A stretch of 64,000 bases of DNA from Palsa-1033 sp963735455. GTDB lineage: Bacteria > Chloroflexota > Limnocylindria > Limnocylindrales > CSP1-4. Below are positions 51,611 through 59,624 of the stretch, in pieces. The translations under genes were made by a program, and so were the position numbers. Position 1 is the first letter of the stretch. Every line of letters begins with the position of its first letter. The notes under the pieces were generated by a model. It had not been told where the DNA came from and did no database searches. It worked only from the letters and a program-made list of their open reading frames with translations. The DNA lies in the NCBI GenBank assembly GCA_963735455.1, contig CAVTKZ010000002.1:558001-622000 (forward strand), given 5' to 3'.

Positions 51611-52603
51611 ATGGCCGGCAGGATGAGCGAGATCGGGGTCCAGCTGCTCGAGCAGATGTACGAGACGACGGCCACGATTCGGCGCTTCGAGCAGCGCGCG
51701 ATCGAGCAGTACCGGCTGGGCCAGATCCGGGGCTACCTCCACCCCTACCTCGGCCAGGAGGCGATCGCGGTCGGCTCGATTGCCGCGATCGAGCCCGACG
51801 ACTACATCGTCAGCACCCACCGCGGCCACGGCCACGCGATCGCCAAGGGCCACGACCCGCGGCTGATGATGGCCGAGCTGTTCGGCAAGGAGACCGGCTA
51901 CTGCCATGGCCGGGGCGGCTCGATGCACGTCGCCAGCCGGGCGATCCGCAACCTGGGCGCCAACGGCGTGGTTGCCGGGGGCCTGGGGATCGCGACCGGC
52001 TCGGCCCTGGCGATCAAGCAGCGCGGCGGCTCCGAGGTGGTGGTCGCTTTCTGCAGCGACGGCGCCTCGGCCAACGGGATGTGGCACGAATCGATGAACC
52101 TGGCGGCCATCTGGGACCTGCCCGTGATCTTCGTCCTGGAGAACAACCAGTACGCCGTCTCGACCCCGATCCGCGACAGCGCCCGGGTCGAGCACCTGTC
52201 CAGCCGGGCCGCGGGCTATGGCATGCCCGGGGTGACGGTCGACGGCAACGACGCGGCGATCGTCTACGGCGCCATGCAGGAGCCCCTCCGGCGAGCGCGG
52301 GCCGGCGAGGGACCGTCGCTCCTCGAGTGCATGACCTTCCGCCACGGCGGCCACCACGTGAACGATCCCGGCCTGTACCTGCCGGCCGAGCAGCTTGCCC
52401 ACTGGAAGGCCCGCGACCCGCTCCTCCTGCTCCGCGCCCGGCTGGCCCGGGCCGGCGTCGACGAGGCCGAGGTCGACGCGATCGACGAACGCGTGGAAGC
52501 GCTCCTGGAGGAGGCGGTGGAGTTCGCCACGGCCAGCGCCAATCCCTCGCTCGACGACTTCCGGGCCGAGATCGCGGCCGGCGAAGCCGCCTTCGTCAGC
52601 TGA
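51611..52603 (+). CDS. Thiamine-dependent dehydrogenase E1 component, alpha subunit
   Basis: E1 alpha subunit of the 2-oxo acid / acetoin dehydrogenase family, 330 residues from ATG 51611 (ATG 51623 is an alternative). Motifs: PYLGQEAIAVGSIAAIEPDD, STHRGHGHAIAKG, GRGGSMHV, and the thiamine-diphosphate motif FCSDGASANGMWHESMNLAA ending with VLENNQYAVSTP. Family relatives (AcoA, PdhA) decarboxylate pyruvate, acetoin or branched 2-oxo acids. The beta subunit follows 28 bases on. No E2 acyltransferase or E3 gene is in the window, only the free lipoyl protein at 45240. Confidence 0.92.
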   Translation: MAGRMSEIGVQLLEQMYETTATIRRFEQRAIEQYRLGQIRGYLHPYLGQEAIAVGSIAAIEPDDYIVSTHRGHGHAIAKGHDPRLMMAELFGKETGYCHGRGGSMHVASRAIRNLGANGVVAGGLGIATGSALAIKQRGGSEVVVAFCSDGASANGMWHESMNLAAIWDLPVIFVLENNQYAVSTPIRDSARVEHLSSRAAGYGMPGVTVDGNDAAIVYGAMQEPLRRARAGEGPSLLECMTFRHGGHHVNDPGLYLPAEQLAHWKARDPLLLLRARLARAGVDEAEVDAIDERVEALLEEAVEFATASANPSLDDFRAEIAAGEAAFVS

Positions 52604-52631
52604 CCGCCACGACCACCGAGACGAGGAAGCC

Positions 52632-53648
52632 ATGACCAGGATGAAGTACCGCGACGCGCTGCGGGCCGCCCTCCAGGAGGAGATGGCCGCCGACGAGCGC
52701 GTCTTCTGCGTCGGCGAGGGAATCGGCGAGCGGGGCGGCTCGTACAAGGTGACCGATGGCCTGCTGGCCGAGTTCGGCAAGGGCCGGGTCATCGATACGC
52801 CGCTCAGCGAGGCCGGCTTCGTGGGCCTGGGCGTGGGCGCGGCGATCGCCGGCCAGCGCCCGGTGGTCGAGATCCTGTTCATCGACTTCCTGCTCCAGGC
52901 GATGGACCAGGTCGTGAACCAGGCGGCCAAGTACCGCTTCATGTCCGGTGGCGAAGGCCGGGTCCCGCTCGTGATCCGAACGCAGGGCGGAGCGGGCAAC
53001 TCGCTGGCCGGCCAGCATTCGCAGAGCCTCGAGGCACTCTATTACCACGTCCCCGGCCTGAAGGTCGTCATGCCTTCGACGCCGCGGGACGCCAAGGCCC
53101 TCCTCGCGTCATCGATCCGGGACGAGGATCCGGTGGTCTTCATCGAGCACAAGCTCCTGTACATGACCGAGGGCGACGTGCCCGACGAGCCCTACGAGAT
53201 CCCGCTGGGCCAGGCCGAGGTCAAGCGCGCCGGCTCGGACGTGACCCTCGTGACCTGGTCGCACATGACCCTCAAGAGCCTCGAGGCCGCCACCCAGCTG
53301 GCGGAGGAGGGGATCGACGTCGAGGTGATCGACCTCCGGACGCTTGTCCCGATGGATGTCGCCTGCGTCCTCGAATCCGTCCGGCGGACCGGCCGGCTGG
53401 TGGTGGCCCAGGAAGCGATCAAGCGCGGCGGAGTGGGCAGCGACGTGGCCGCGATCGTCGCCGAGCAGGCCTTCGACAGCCTCCGCGCGCCAATCGTCCG
53501 GGTGGCCGGGATGAATACCGTGATCCCGTTCAACCTGGCCCTCGAGAAGGCGACCGTGCCCCAGGTCCCGGACATCGTGGCCGGCGTGCGCACGGTGATG
53601 GGCCGCCAGGTCGGCGAACCGAGCGGCGCAGCGGTGGCTGCCGGCTAG
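52632..53648 (+). CDS. Thiamine-dependent dehydrogenase E1 component, beta subunit
   Basis: E1 beta subunit (AcoB/PdhB type), 338 residues. ATG 52632 follows GAGGAAG. It opens MTRMKYRDALRAALQEEM and has VGEGIGERGGSYKVTDGLL, DTPLSEAGFVGLGVGAAI with the Glu that activates the thiamine ring, FIDFLLQAMDQVVNQAAK, and GGAGNSLAGQHSQSLEALYY. The transketolase C domain (YDLRT-like VIDLRTLVPMD) follows. With the alpha subunit it makes the decarboxylating heterotetramer. The acceptor is presumably a lipoyl domain. It converges with the SDR gene 37 bases on. Confidence 0.93.
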   Translation: MTRMKYRDALRAALQEEMAADERVFCVGEGIGERGGSYKVTDGLLAEFGKGRVIDTPLSEAGFVGLGVGAAIAGQRPVVEILFIDFLLQAMDQVVNQAAKYRFMSGGEGRVPLVIRTQGGAGNSLAGQHSQSLEALYYHVPGLKVVMPSTPRDAKALLASSIRDEDPVVFIEHKLLYMTEGDVPDEPYEIPLGQAEVKRAGSDVTLVTWSHMTLKSLEAATQLAEEGIDVEVIDLRTLVPMDVACVLESVRRTGRLVVAQEAIKRGGVGSDVAAIVAEQAFDSLRAPIVRVAGMNTVIPFNLALEKATVPQVPDIVAGVRTVMGRQVGEPSGAAVAAG

Positions 53649-53685
53649 ATCAGGTCGGCGAACGGCGAGCCGGGGTGGGGCCGGC

Positions 53686-54444
53686 TCAGTGCATCCCGCG
53701 GCCGCCGGCCACGATCAGCAGCTCGCCGGTGATGAACGACGCCTCGTCCGAGGCCAGGAAGACCGCCGACGCCGCGATATCGCCGGGCGTGCCCCAGCGA
53801 TGGAGGGCGGTCTCGTCGAGGATCCGTTGCTGGACCTCGGGATCGATGGCCTCGACCATGTCCGTCCGGATCCAGCCCGGGCAGATGGCGTTGATCCGGA
53901 TCTGCGGACCGAGGGCCAGGGCCATCGCCTTGGTCAGGCCGTTCATGCCGGCTTTCGAGACGACGTACTCGGTCCATTTCATGGCCGAGGGGTGATAGAG
54001 GCCCGAGTTCGAGGACATGTTGATGATCGTGCCAGCGCCCTGCTTGATCATCACCGGGGCGACCGCCTTCGAGCACAGGTAGGCGCCCTTCAGGTTGATA
54101 TCGATCGTCTGGTCCCAGTCGTCCTCGGAGGTTTCCAGCACGGGCTTGGTGATCATCACGCCCGCGTTGTTGACCAGGATGTCGATCCGCCCGAAACGGG
54201 CCAGGGTCGCGGCGACCAGCTCGTCGACCGACGCCCGCTTCGAGACGTCGGCCTGGATGGCGACGGCGGTGCCGCCTCGGCCGGTGATCCCCGCCACGAC
54301 GGCATCGGCTGCCTTCGAGCCGGCGACGTAGTTGACGACGACGCTGGCCCCTTCGGCCGCGAAGCGCTCGGCGATCGCCCGGCCGATGCCTCGCGAGGCG
54401 CCGGTCACGATCGCGATCCTGCCGTCCAGGTGCCTGGCTGTCAT
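53686..54444 (-). CDS. Short-chain dehydrogenase/reductase
   Basis: Classical SDR of 252 residues, intact. ATG 54444 has GGAGG ten bases upstream. NAD(P) motif VTGASRGIGRAIAERFA; ILVNNAGVMITKPVLE; catalytic Ser in INMSSNSGLYHP, Tyr and Lys in YVVSKAGMN; INAICPGWIRTDMVE; end signature LASDEASFITGELLIVAGG. A basic Arg in motif 1 and no acidic residue soon after fit NADP preference. It is distinct from the two other SDRs of the locus. It lies between the convergent E1 genes and the divergent SnoaL operon. Confidence 0.9.
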   Translation of the reverse strand: MTARHLDGRIAIVTGASRGIGRAIAERFAAEGASVVVNYVAGSKAADAVVAGITGRGGTAVAIQADVSKRASVDELVAATLARFGRIDILVNNAGVMITKPVLETSEDDWDQTIDINLKGAYLCSKAVAPVMIKQGAGTIINMSSNSGLYHPSAMKWTEYVVSKAGMNGLTKAMALALGPQIRINAICPGWIRTDMVEAIDPEVQQRILDETALHRWGTPGDIAASAVFLASDEASFITGELLIVAGGRGMH

Positions 54445-54486
54445 CCCCTGACCTCCTCCGCCGGGCTCGCCGGGCGCCGCTCGACC

Positions 54487-54540
54487 TTGACGCCCGTTCG
54501 CCCCGAATCCTACAATTCTTTTGTTCTGCGCGCGCGAACA
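54487..54540 (+). promoter_or_regulatory. Promoter with inverted-repeat operator for SnoaL operon
   Basis: TTGACG (54487-54492) and TACAAT (54511-54516) lie 18 bases apart and read toward the SnoaL gene. Immediately downstream, TGTTC (54522-54526) and GAACA (54536-54540) form an inverted repeat with a nine-base GC-alternating spacer, a typical repressor site. TTGTTCTGYG also occurs upstream of the APC permease. Confidence 0.5.
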
Positions 54541-54575
54541 TATCCCGCCCAACCAACCAGCTGGAGAGTGGCCCG

Positions 54576-54972
54576 ATGCGCACGCCGCGCGAAGTTTCCG
54601 AGTCCTACTGGGCGGCCGAATGCCGGCGGGACATCGACGCCGTGATGGCCCACTACCACCCCGACGCGACGCTACCAGGACGCCGGCGGCCTGCTCCGCG
54701 GGCAAGCCCAGATCCGTGGCTTCTACGAGGCGTCGGCCCGCGACTATCCGGGCCTCGAGGTAACGATCACCCGCGAGTTCCCGGGTTCGCCGACGGCCGC
54801 CGGGGACGCCTCGGCGCTCGAGGTCTACGCCGTGCTGACCGACCATGCCGGCCAGCGCTTCGAGATCCACGGCCTCAACGTGATGACCGTCCGGGACGGC
54901 AAGTTCACCTCGGTCCGCTGCTACGAGGATCCCCTCTCACCCGAGACGCCAGGAGGTCAGGCCGCCCAATGA
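54576..54972 (+). CDS. SnoaL/NTF2-like protein, frameshift near 54671
   Basis: Small SnoaL-like (nuclear transport factor 2 fold) protein, 131 residues once one extra G near 54671 is removed. ATG 54576 follows GGAGAG. It reads MRTPREVSESYWAAECRRDI and VMAHYHPDAT, then YQDAGGLLRGQAQIRGFYEA, and ends VMTVRDGKFTSVRCYEDP; the pattern is that of the family (acidic Asp in the cavity, then RGxAxIRxFYE). Such folds serve as small hydrolases, isomerases or binding proteins. Its stop overlaps the next ATG (ATGA at 54969). Function in this locus unknown. Confidence 0.8.
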
Positions 54973-55679
54973 CGAACACGCGACCCATCGAGGGCAAGCT
55001 GGTCCGCTCGTATTCGACCCGGTTCGAGACCGACGAGGAGCCGATCTCGGACGGTGGCCTGTGGCTGAACGGCCGGAAGGACGGCATCGACTGGTGCGAC
55101 GTCCTGGTCCGCGCCGGGCATGCCTTCGGCGAGGTGAGCCGGATGAACTCGGCCGAACGCCGGGCCGAGCAGGCCTTCGGCGGGGCGACGGCCGGCCCGG
55201 ATGTCGTCGAGGGCGACTACGACGATCCGGCCGCCGTCCTCGCCGGCGACTGGGGCCGCAACCAGTCCGCTCGGGCAACGGTCTATTCGATCAATCCCAC
55301 CGACGACTACTTCCAGGAGGTCGAGATCCGCCTGCGCAGCTCGATCGCCCCGCACTGGTGCGACGGCTACGAGGTCTTCTGGCGCTGTTCCAAGTCCGAG
55401 GCGGCGTACGCCGAGATCGTGCGCTGGAACGGCAAGGTCGCCGACTTCACCTCGCTGGCTCGGCGGGTGGGGCCCGAGTGCGGGGTCAAGCACGGCGACA
55501 TCGTCGAGGCCACGATCGTGGGCAACGTGATCCGCAGCTTCATCAACGGGGTCGAGGTCCTGTCGGTCACCGACGACGCGGTCGCCGCCGGCGGTCCGGG
55601 TGTCGGGTTCAACTTCTTCGTGGGCAACACCAACGTCGATCACGGCTTCTCGGCGTTCGAGGTTGACACCTACGACTGA
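54969..55679 (+). CDS. Probable concanavalin-like fold protein, unknown function
   Basis: A 236-residue cytoplasmic-looking protein (no signal peptide) that I cannot place in a named family. The sequence is beta-rich. The segments SINPTDDYFQEVEIRLRSS, HWCDGYEVFWRCSKSE and VIRSFINGVEVLSVTDD followed by GGPGVGFNFFVGNTN resemble the edge strands of ConA/laminin-G-like jelly-rolls, such as DUF1080 and glycan-binding domains. It is coupled to the SnoaL gene. A carbohydrate-binding or lyase role would fit the locus but is unproven. Confidence 0.6.
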   Translation: MTNTRPIEGKLVRSYSTRFETDEEPISDGGLWLNGRKDGIDWCDVLVRAGHAFGEVSRMNSAERRAEQAFGGATAGPDVVEGDYDDPAAVLAGDWGRNQSARATVYSINPTDDYFQEVEIRLRSSIAPHWCDGYEVFWRCSKSEAAYAEIVRWNGKVADFTSLARRVGPECGVKHGDIVEATIVGNVIRSFINGVEVLSVTDDAVAAGGPGVGFNFFVGNTNVDHGFSAFEVDTYD

Positions 55680-55705
55680 CTGCGGGCGCGCCCAGGCGCC
55701 CGTCG

Positions 55706-56742
55706 CTAGCCCGACTTCACTCCCCGGGACGCCTCCACTCGCGGGACCCGGCCGACGACCGGGAAGTTCGGGTCGTGGTAGCCGTACGTCGAGGGATAGC
55801 CCGGGGGCACGAGCCGGTCGACCAGGGCCGCGTCCTCGGCGTCGAGCTGATGGTCGAGGGCGCCCAGGTATTCGGTCCACTGCTCGAGCGTGCGCGGCCC
55901 GGCGAGGACCGCCGAGACGAGCTCGTTGCCGAGCAGCCAATTCAAGGCGAACTGGCCGGTGGTCATGCCCTTGCCCTCGGCATGCCGGCGGAGCTCCTGG
56001 GCGATCTCCAGCGATTCGTCGCGCCACTCCCGGCGCATCAGGTCGGGGTCGGCACGACCGGCCCGTGAGTCCGCCGGTGGCGGCTCGTCGGGCCGGTACT
56101 TGCCGGTCAGCACGCCCCGGGCGAGCGGGACTGAAGGGCACCACGCCCAGGCCGAAATGGGCCGCCGCCGGGAGCAGCTCAACCTCCGGCTGGCGATTGA
56201 GGGCGTGGTAGTAGGGCTGGACGGCGATCGGCGTCGGGATGCCCAGCTCGCGGCAGATTCCGACGGCCTCGGCCAGCCGCCAGCCGCGGAAGTTCGAGAG
56301 GCCCAGGTAGAGCACCTTGCCCGCCCGGACCAGGTTGCCGACGGCCTCCAGCGATTCGCCCAGGGGCGTCGTGTCGTCGTCGCGATGGAGGTAGTACAGG
56401 TCGACGCGGTCGGTCTTCAGGCGGCGCAGGCTGCGCTCGATCGAGGCCACCACCTGGCGCCGGTTCGTGCCGTCCTCGTTCGGGCCGTCGCCCGTCTTCG
56501 AGCCGACCTTGGTCGCGATCACCCAGCCAGTCCCGGTCGGCCCCCAGCAGCTCGCCCAGGATCGCCTCGCTCCGACCGCCGGCGTAGGACACGGCGGTGT
56601 CGATGAAGTTGATCCCGGCGTCGCGCGCCGAACCGACGATCCGGCCGGCCTCGGCCTCGTCGGTCAGCGAGCCGAAGAGCATCGTCCCCAGGCACAGCGG
56701 CGAGACCTTCAGTCCGCTCGCACCGAGCGTCCGATAGTTCAC
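55706..56742 (-). CDS. Aldo/keto reductase, two frameshifts
   Basis: NADPH-type aldo/keto reductase of about 344 residues, of the YajO/Tas-like group. GTG 56742 opens VNYRTLGASGLKVSPLCLGT. The tetrad is Asp and Tyr in GINFIDTAVSYAGGRSE, Lys in VIATKVGSKTG and His in VDLYYLHRDDDTTP. Later motifs are GLSNFRGWRLAEAVG and PYYHALNRQPEVELLPAA. Extra bases near 56523 and 56130 break the frame; each fragment continues the same protein. The end reads DPNFPVVGRVPRVEASRGVK. It overlaps the upstream HAD gene by four bases. Substrate unknown, likely a sugar or hydroxy-aldehyde. Confidence 0.84.
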
Positions 56743-57416
56743 CGCGCGACCCGCCCGCTGACGCCCAGCTCGTCGAGCGAGTCGAGCAGCTCGCGTGGGT
56801 CGCGGTAGACGCGCAGGGCACCGGCCTGGACCAGCTCCTCGAGGCTGTATCCGCCGCACAGCAGGCCGACGCTGAGCATCCCCGCCCGGCGCGCCGCGAG
56901 CAGGTCCCAGACCGCGTCGCCGACGACGTAGACGTCCTCGCGCCGGACGCCCATCCGCTCCTGGCAGGCGAGGAACAGGTCGGGTTCGGGCTTGGCCCGC
57001 AGGACGTCGCCCCGGCTGACGACGACCAGGTCGGCGGGCAGGTCGAGGATCGCCAGCGAGGCGTCGATGTCCGGTCGACGGCCGGAGGTCGCGATGCCGA
57101 ACGGGACGCTCGTTGTCGCAGCAGCCAGCGGACCAGCTCGCGCGCGCCGGGCAGCGGCCGGCGGCCGGGCAGCAGCTCCAGGAAGATCTCGCCGTGGCGG
57201 TGCTGGATCCGGTCCTGCTCGGCGGGCGACAGGTCCCGCCCGATCTCGCGGGCGAGGGCCCGCGCGGACAGGCCGCCGCTCATCCCGATCCGGCGATGGA
57301 CGAGCCAGGCGGGGATCTCGACGCCGGCCTCGGCCAGCGCCTGCTGGAGGGCGACGACATGCGGGATAGACGGTGTCGACGAGGGTCCCGTCGAGGTCGA
57401 AGATGAAGGCGCGCAT
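56739..57416 (-). CDS. HAD-superfamily hydrolase, two frameshifts
   Basis: HAD phosphatase of about 225 residues. ATG 57416 opens MRAFIFDLDGTLVDTVYP, with the nucleophile Asp in FDLDGTL. An extra C near 57367 shifts the frame; the continuation is HVVALQQALAEAGVEIPAW and IGMSGGLSARALAREIG (helical cap). A second break near 57112 leads back to VPFGIATSGRRPDIDASLA (motif II), VVSRGDVLRAKPEPDLFLAC (motif III Lys) and VYVVGDAVWDLLAARRAG (motif IV). Similar to phosphoglycolate-phosphatase-like enzymes. It lies six bases after the LLM gene stop. Confidence 0.82.
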   Translation of the reverse strand: MRAFIFDLDGTLVDTVYPACRRPPAGAGRGRRRDPRLARPSPDRDERRPVRAGPRPRDRAGPVARRAGPDPAPPRRDLPGAAARPPAAARRARAGPLAAATTSVPFGIATSGRRPDIDASLAILDLPADLVVVSRGDVLRAKPEPDLFLACQERMGVRREDVYVVGDAVWDLLAARRAGMLSVGLLCGGYSLEELVQAGALRVYRDPRELLDSLDELGVSGRVAR

Positions 57417-57421
57417 CGCGC

Positions 57422-58382
57422 TCAGGCCCGAGCCTTCGCGGCGAATTCGCGACCGAGCAGGTCGACCATCGCCAGGTCACGGGGCAGGTAGTCCTGGAAG
57501 ATCAGGCGCTGGCAGCCGGCTCGGGCAAAGACCTCCACGGTCTCGCGTGCCTGCTCGAGCGGTGCCCATGATCCAGCGCGTCGCGTTGGCCGGCGAGAGC
57601 TCGTCGGCGACCTGCTCGGCGGACAACATTGAGCGCAGGGCGATCTTGCGCGCCGATCCACCTCCGGCTGGTCGGCCCCGACCAGGGTCCGGACCAGGAC
57701 CGAGTGGATGATCGTCGAAGGATCGCGGCCGACAGCAGCGCACGCCGCGTCGAGGCGGGCGAACCAGTGGGCGGCCCGCTCGGGCCCCGAGCGGGCCAGG
57801 TTGAACTCGTCGGCGTAGCGCACTGCGATGCGAACCGAGCGCGGCGAGCCCTCGCCGCCGATGATGATCGGCGGCCGCGGCCGCTGGACCGGCCTGGCCC
57901 GGAACAGGGCATCGCGCAGGCTGGCGTGACGGCCTTCGAAGGTCCAGCCGTCGGGACCCTCCCAGAGGCCGAGCAGGATCTCCAGCTGCTCCTCGAGCAT
58001 CTCGGCCCGGACGCTCGATCGGCGGATAGGGAATCCCAAGGCGGCGATGCTCCGATTCGTGCCAGCCCGCGCCGACGGCGACATCGATCCGCCCGCCGCT
58101 CATCTCGTCGATCGTGGTCACGAGCTTGGCGAAGACGCCCGGCAGGCGGAAGGTCACCGGCGAGGCCAGGGCACCCAGCCGGATCGTGGTCGTCTCCCGG
58201 GCCAGTCCGGCCAGCACGGTCCAGGCATCGGTCGTGGGCAGGCCATCGGGTCCCGGGAAGCTGTTGAAGTGATCCGATCGGTAGAACGCCTCGAAGCCGG
58301 CCGCCTCGGCTCGCCGGGCCAGCGCCAGCTGCTCGGCATAGCTCAGGCCCTGCTGGCCCTCGATCATCAGGGCGAAGCGCAT
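57422..58382 (-). CDS. LLM-class flavin/F420-dependent oxidoreductase, three frameshifts
   Basis: Luciferase-like monooxygenase family enzyme of about 319 residues. ATG 58382 opens MRFALMIEGQQGLSYAEQLA; EAFYRSDHFNSFPG, LARETTTIRLGALASPVTFR and GRIDVAVGAGWHESEH are the usual F420/FMN barrel motifs. Breaks lie near 58018 (after PYPPIER), 57650 (after EVDRRA) and 57565 (after TRWIMG); the pieces join into one protein through IIIGGEGSPRSVRIAVRYAD to DLLGREFAAKARA. Actual cofactor, F420 or FMN, cannot be told. It starts five bases after the epimerase stop, so the two are one operon. Confidence 0.83.
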
Positions 58383-58387
58383 CGCGG

Positions 58388-59499
58388 TCAGGCCGGCCCC
58401 AGCCGGGATCGCGGCGATCCGCTCGGCGAAGGCGTCGATCGCCGGTCCGCCGTCCAGGGCGCCAAGCTCGAGGTCGTAGGTCCGCATCTGGCCGCCGTCC
58501 AGGAAGAGCAGCTCGCCCCGCTCGCGGGCGTCCCAGCGACCGGCGTCGCGGTTCGTGCTCGGCTCCATGGCCATCGCGTAGGTGTCCTCGCCCATCATCT
58601 TCCAGACGGTGTGGTGGGGGAGCTGGTCGATCCGGAAGACCTGGTAGACGCCCAGGCCGATGGCCCGGTTGACGACCGCCACGGGCACGGTGCCGGCCGG
58701 CTCGGCGACGAGCTCGTGCTCGAAGCACGTCTCGGTGAAGCTCGGGATCGGATCGCTCAGGACGGCGTAGCCCTCGGTCGTCACGGGGTAGTCGGTGGTC
58801 GTCGCCCGGGACGGGACGAGCAGCTCGCGAGCCGCCGGCGACGACCGGCCAGCCGGTGTTGCAGTGGTACAGGAACATGTGGCTGGTCCGGTGGTGGCCG
58901 ACATTCTCGACCTCGTCGTGGATCGTGAACCGGCTCTCGCCGACGCGCGCCTCGATCCTCCGGCGCAGGACCAGGTGCTCGCCGAAGATCGCCGACTGGA
59001 GGACCTCGCCCTCGGCCCACAGGATGCAGTCGTCGCCCTCCCAACGCTCGCCGTAGCCGACCAGGCGGGCCGGCAAGCCGCCGACCCGGCCGTGGAGGGC
59101 GAACGTCTGGGTCTCGCGCAGGTGGGGCTGGTGGAAGTCGGCGGCGCTGTCCTCGCCGCCCAGCAGCGTGTGGTCCAGGCCGCAGGTCACGACCATCCCG
59201 CCACCCCACGCCCGGAACCAGCCCAGCGGATCGTTCTCGTAGTACCACGGCCCGACCGTGCCCGCGTTGGCGATCCAGGCCATCGGCCGGCCGGCCATCT
59301 CGCAGCGGCCGATGTCGAACGTCCGGTCGACGACGACGTCGAAGCTGAACCCGCTACCGGTCCGGAACTCGAGCAGGCGGACTCCCCGGCCGGCCCCGTC
59401 CCCGAGGGTCGTCAGGCGGACGCCGGCGACCTGGTCCAGGCGGCCGACCCGGCGCAGGAGCTCGGAACGGGTCCAGGTCGTGCCCCACAGCTTGGTCAT
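58388..59499 (-). CDS. DUF4432 family aldose 1-epimerase-like protein, frameshifts near 58835 and 58397
   Basis: Galactose-mutarotase-fold protein of about 369 residues, DUF4432 type. ATG 59499 opens MTKLWGTTWTRSELLRRVGR. Features: VVDRTFDIGRCEMAGRPMAW, FRAWGGGMVVTCGLDHTLLG, LHGRVGGLPARLVGYGERWE with the conserved His, RTSHMFLYHCNTGWPVV, and YQVFRIDQLPHHTVWKMMGE with YAMAMEPSTN. An extra base near 58835 breaks the frame; another in a GGGG run near 58397 would place the stop TGA at 58388. These proteins are thought to be sugar mutarotases, and in this locus one may present an aldose or uronate anomer. Confidence 0.83.
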
Positions 59500-59624
59500 C
59501 GCAGTGCCTTTCGCGTTCAGGTCGGGCCGGGGATGGGCTGGCCGCCAGGGAGATCGCGCGAAGCGGCTCCAGGGCGGCCGTTGACCGAGATCAGGCCGTC
59601 AGCACCGACGGCAGGGGTGCCGGA

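Noticed and set aside
54957..56522. Long minus-strand frame joining the aldo/keto reductase to sequence opposite the ConA-like gene
   Set aside because: Only its first part is aldo/keto reductase; the rest is antisense to a clear plus-strand gene and results from a frame break near 56130.
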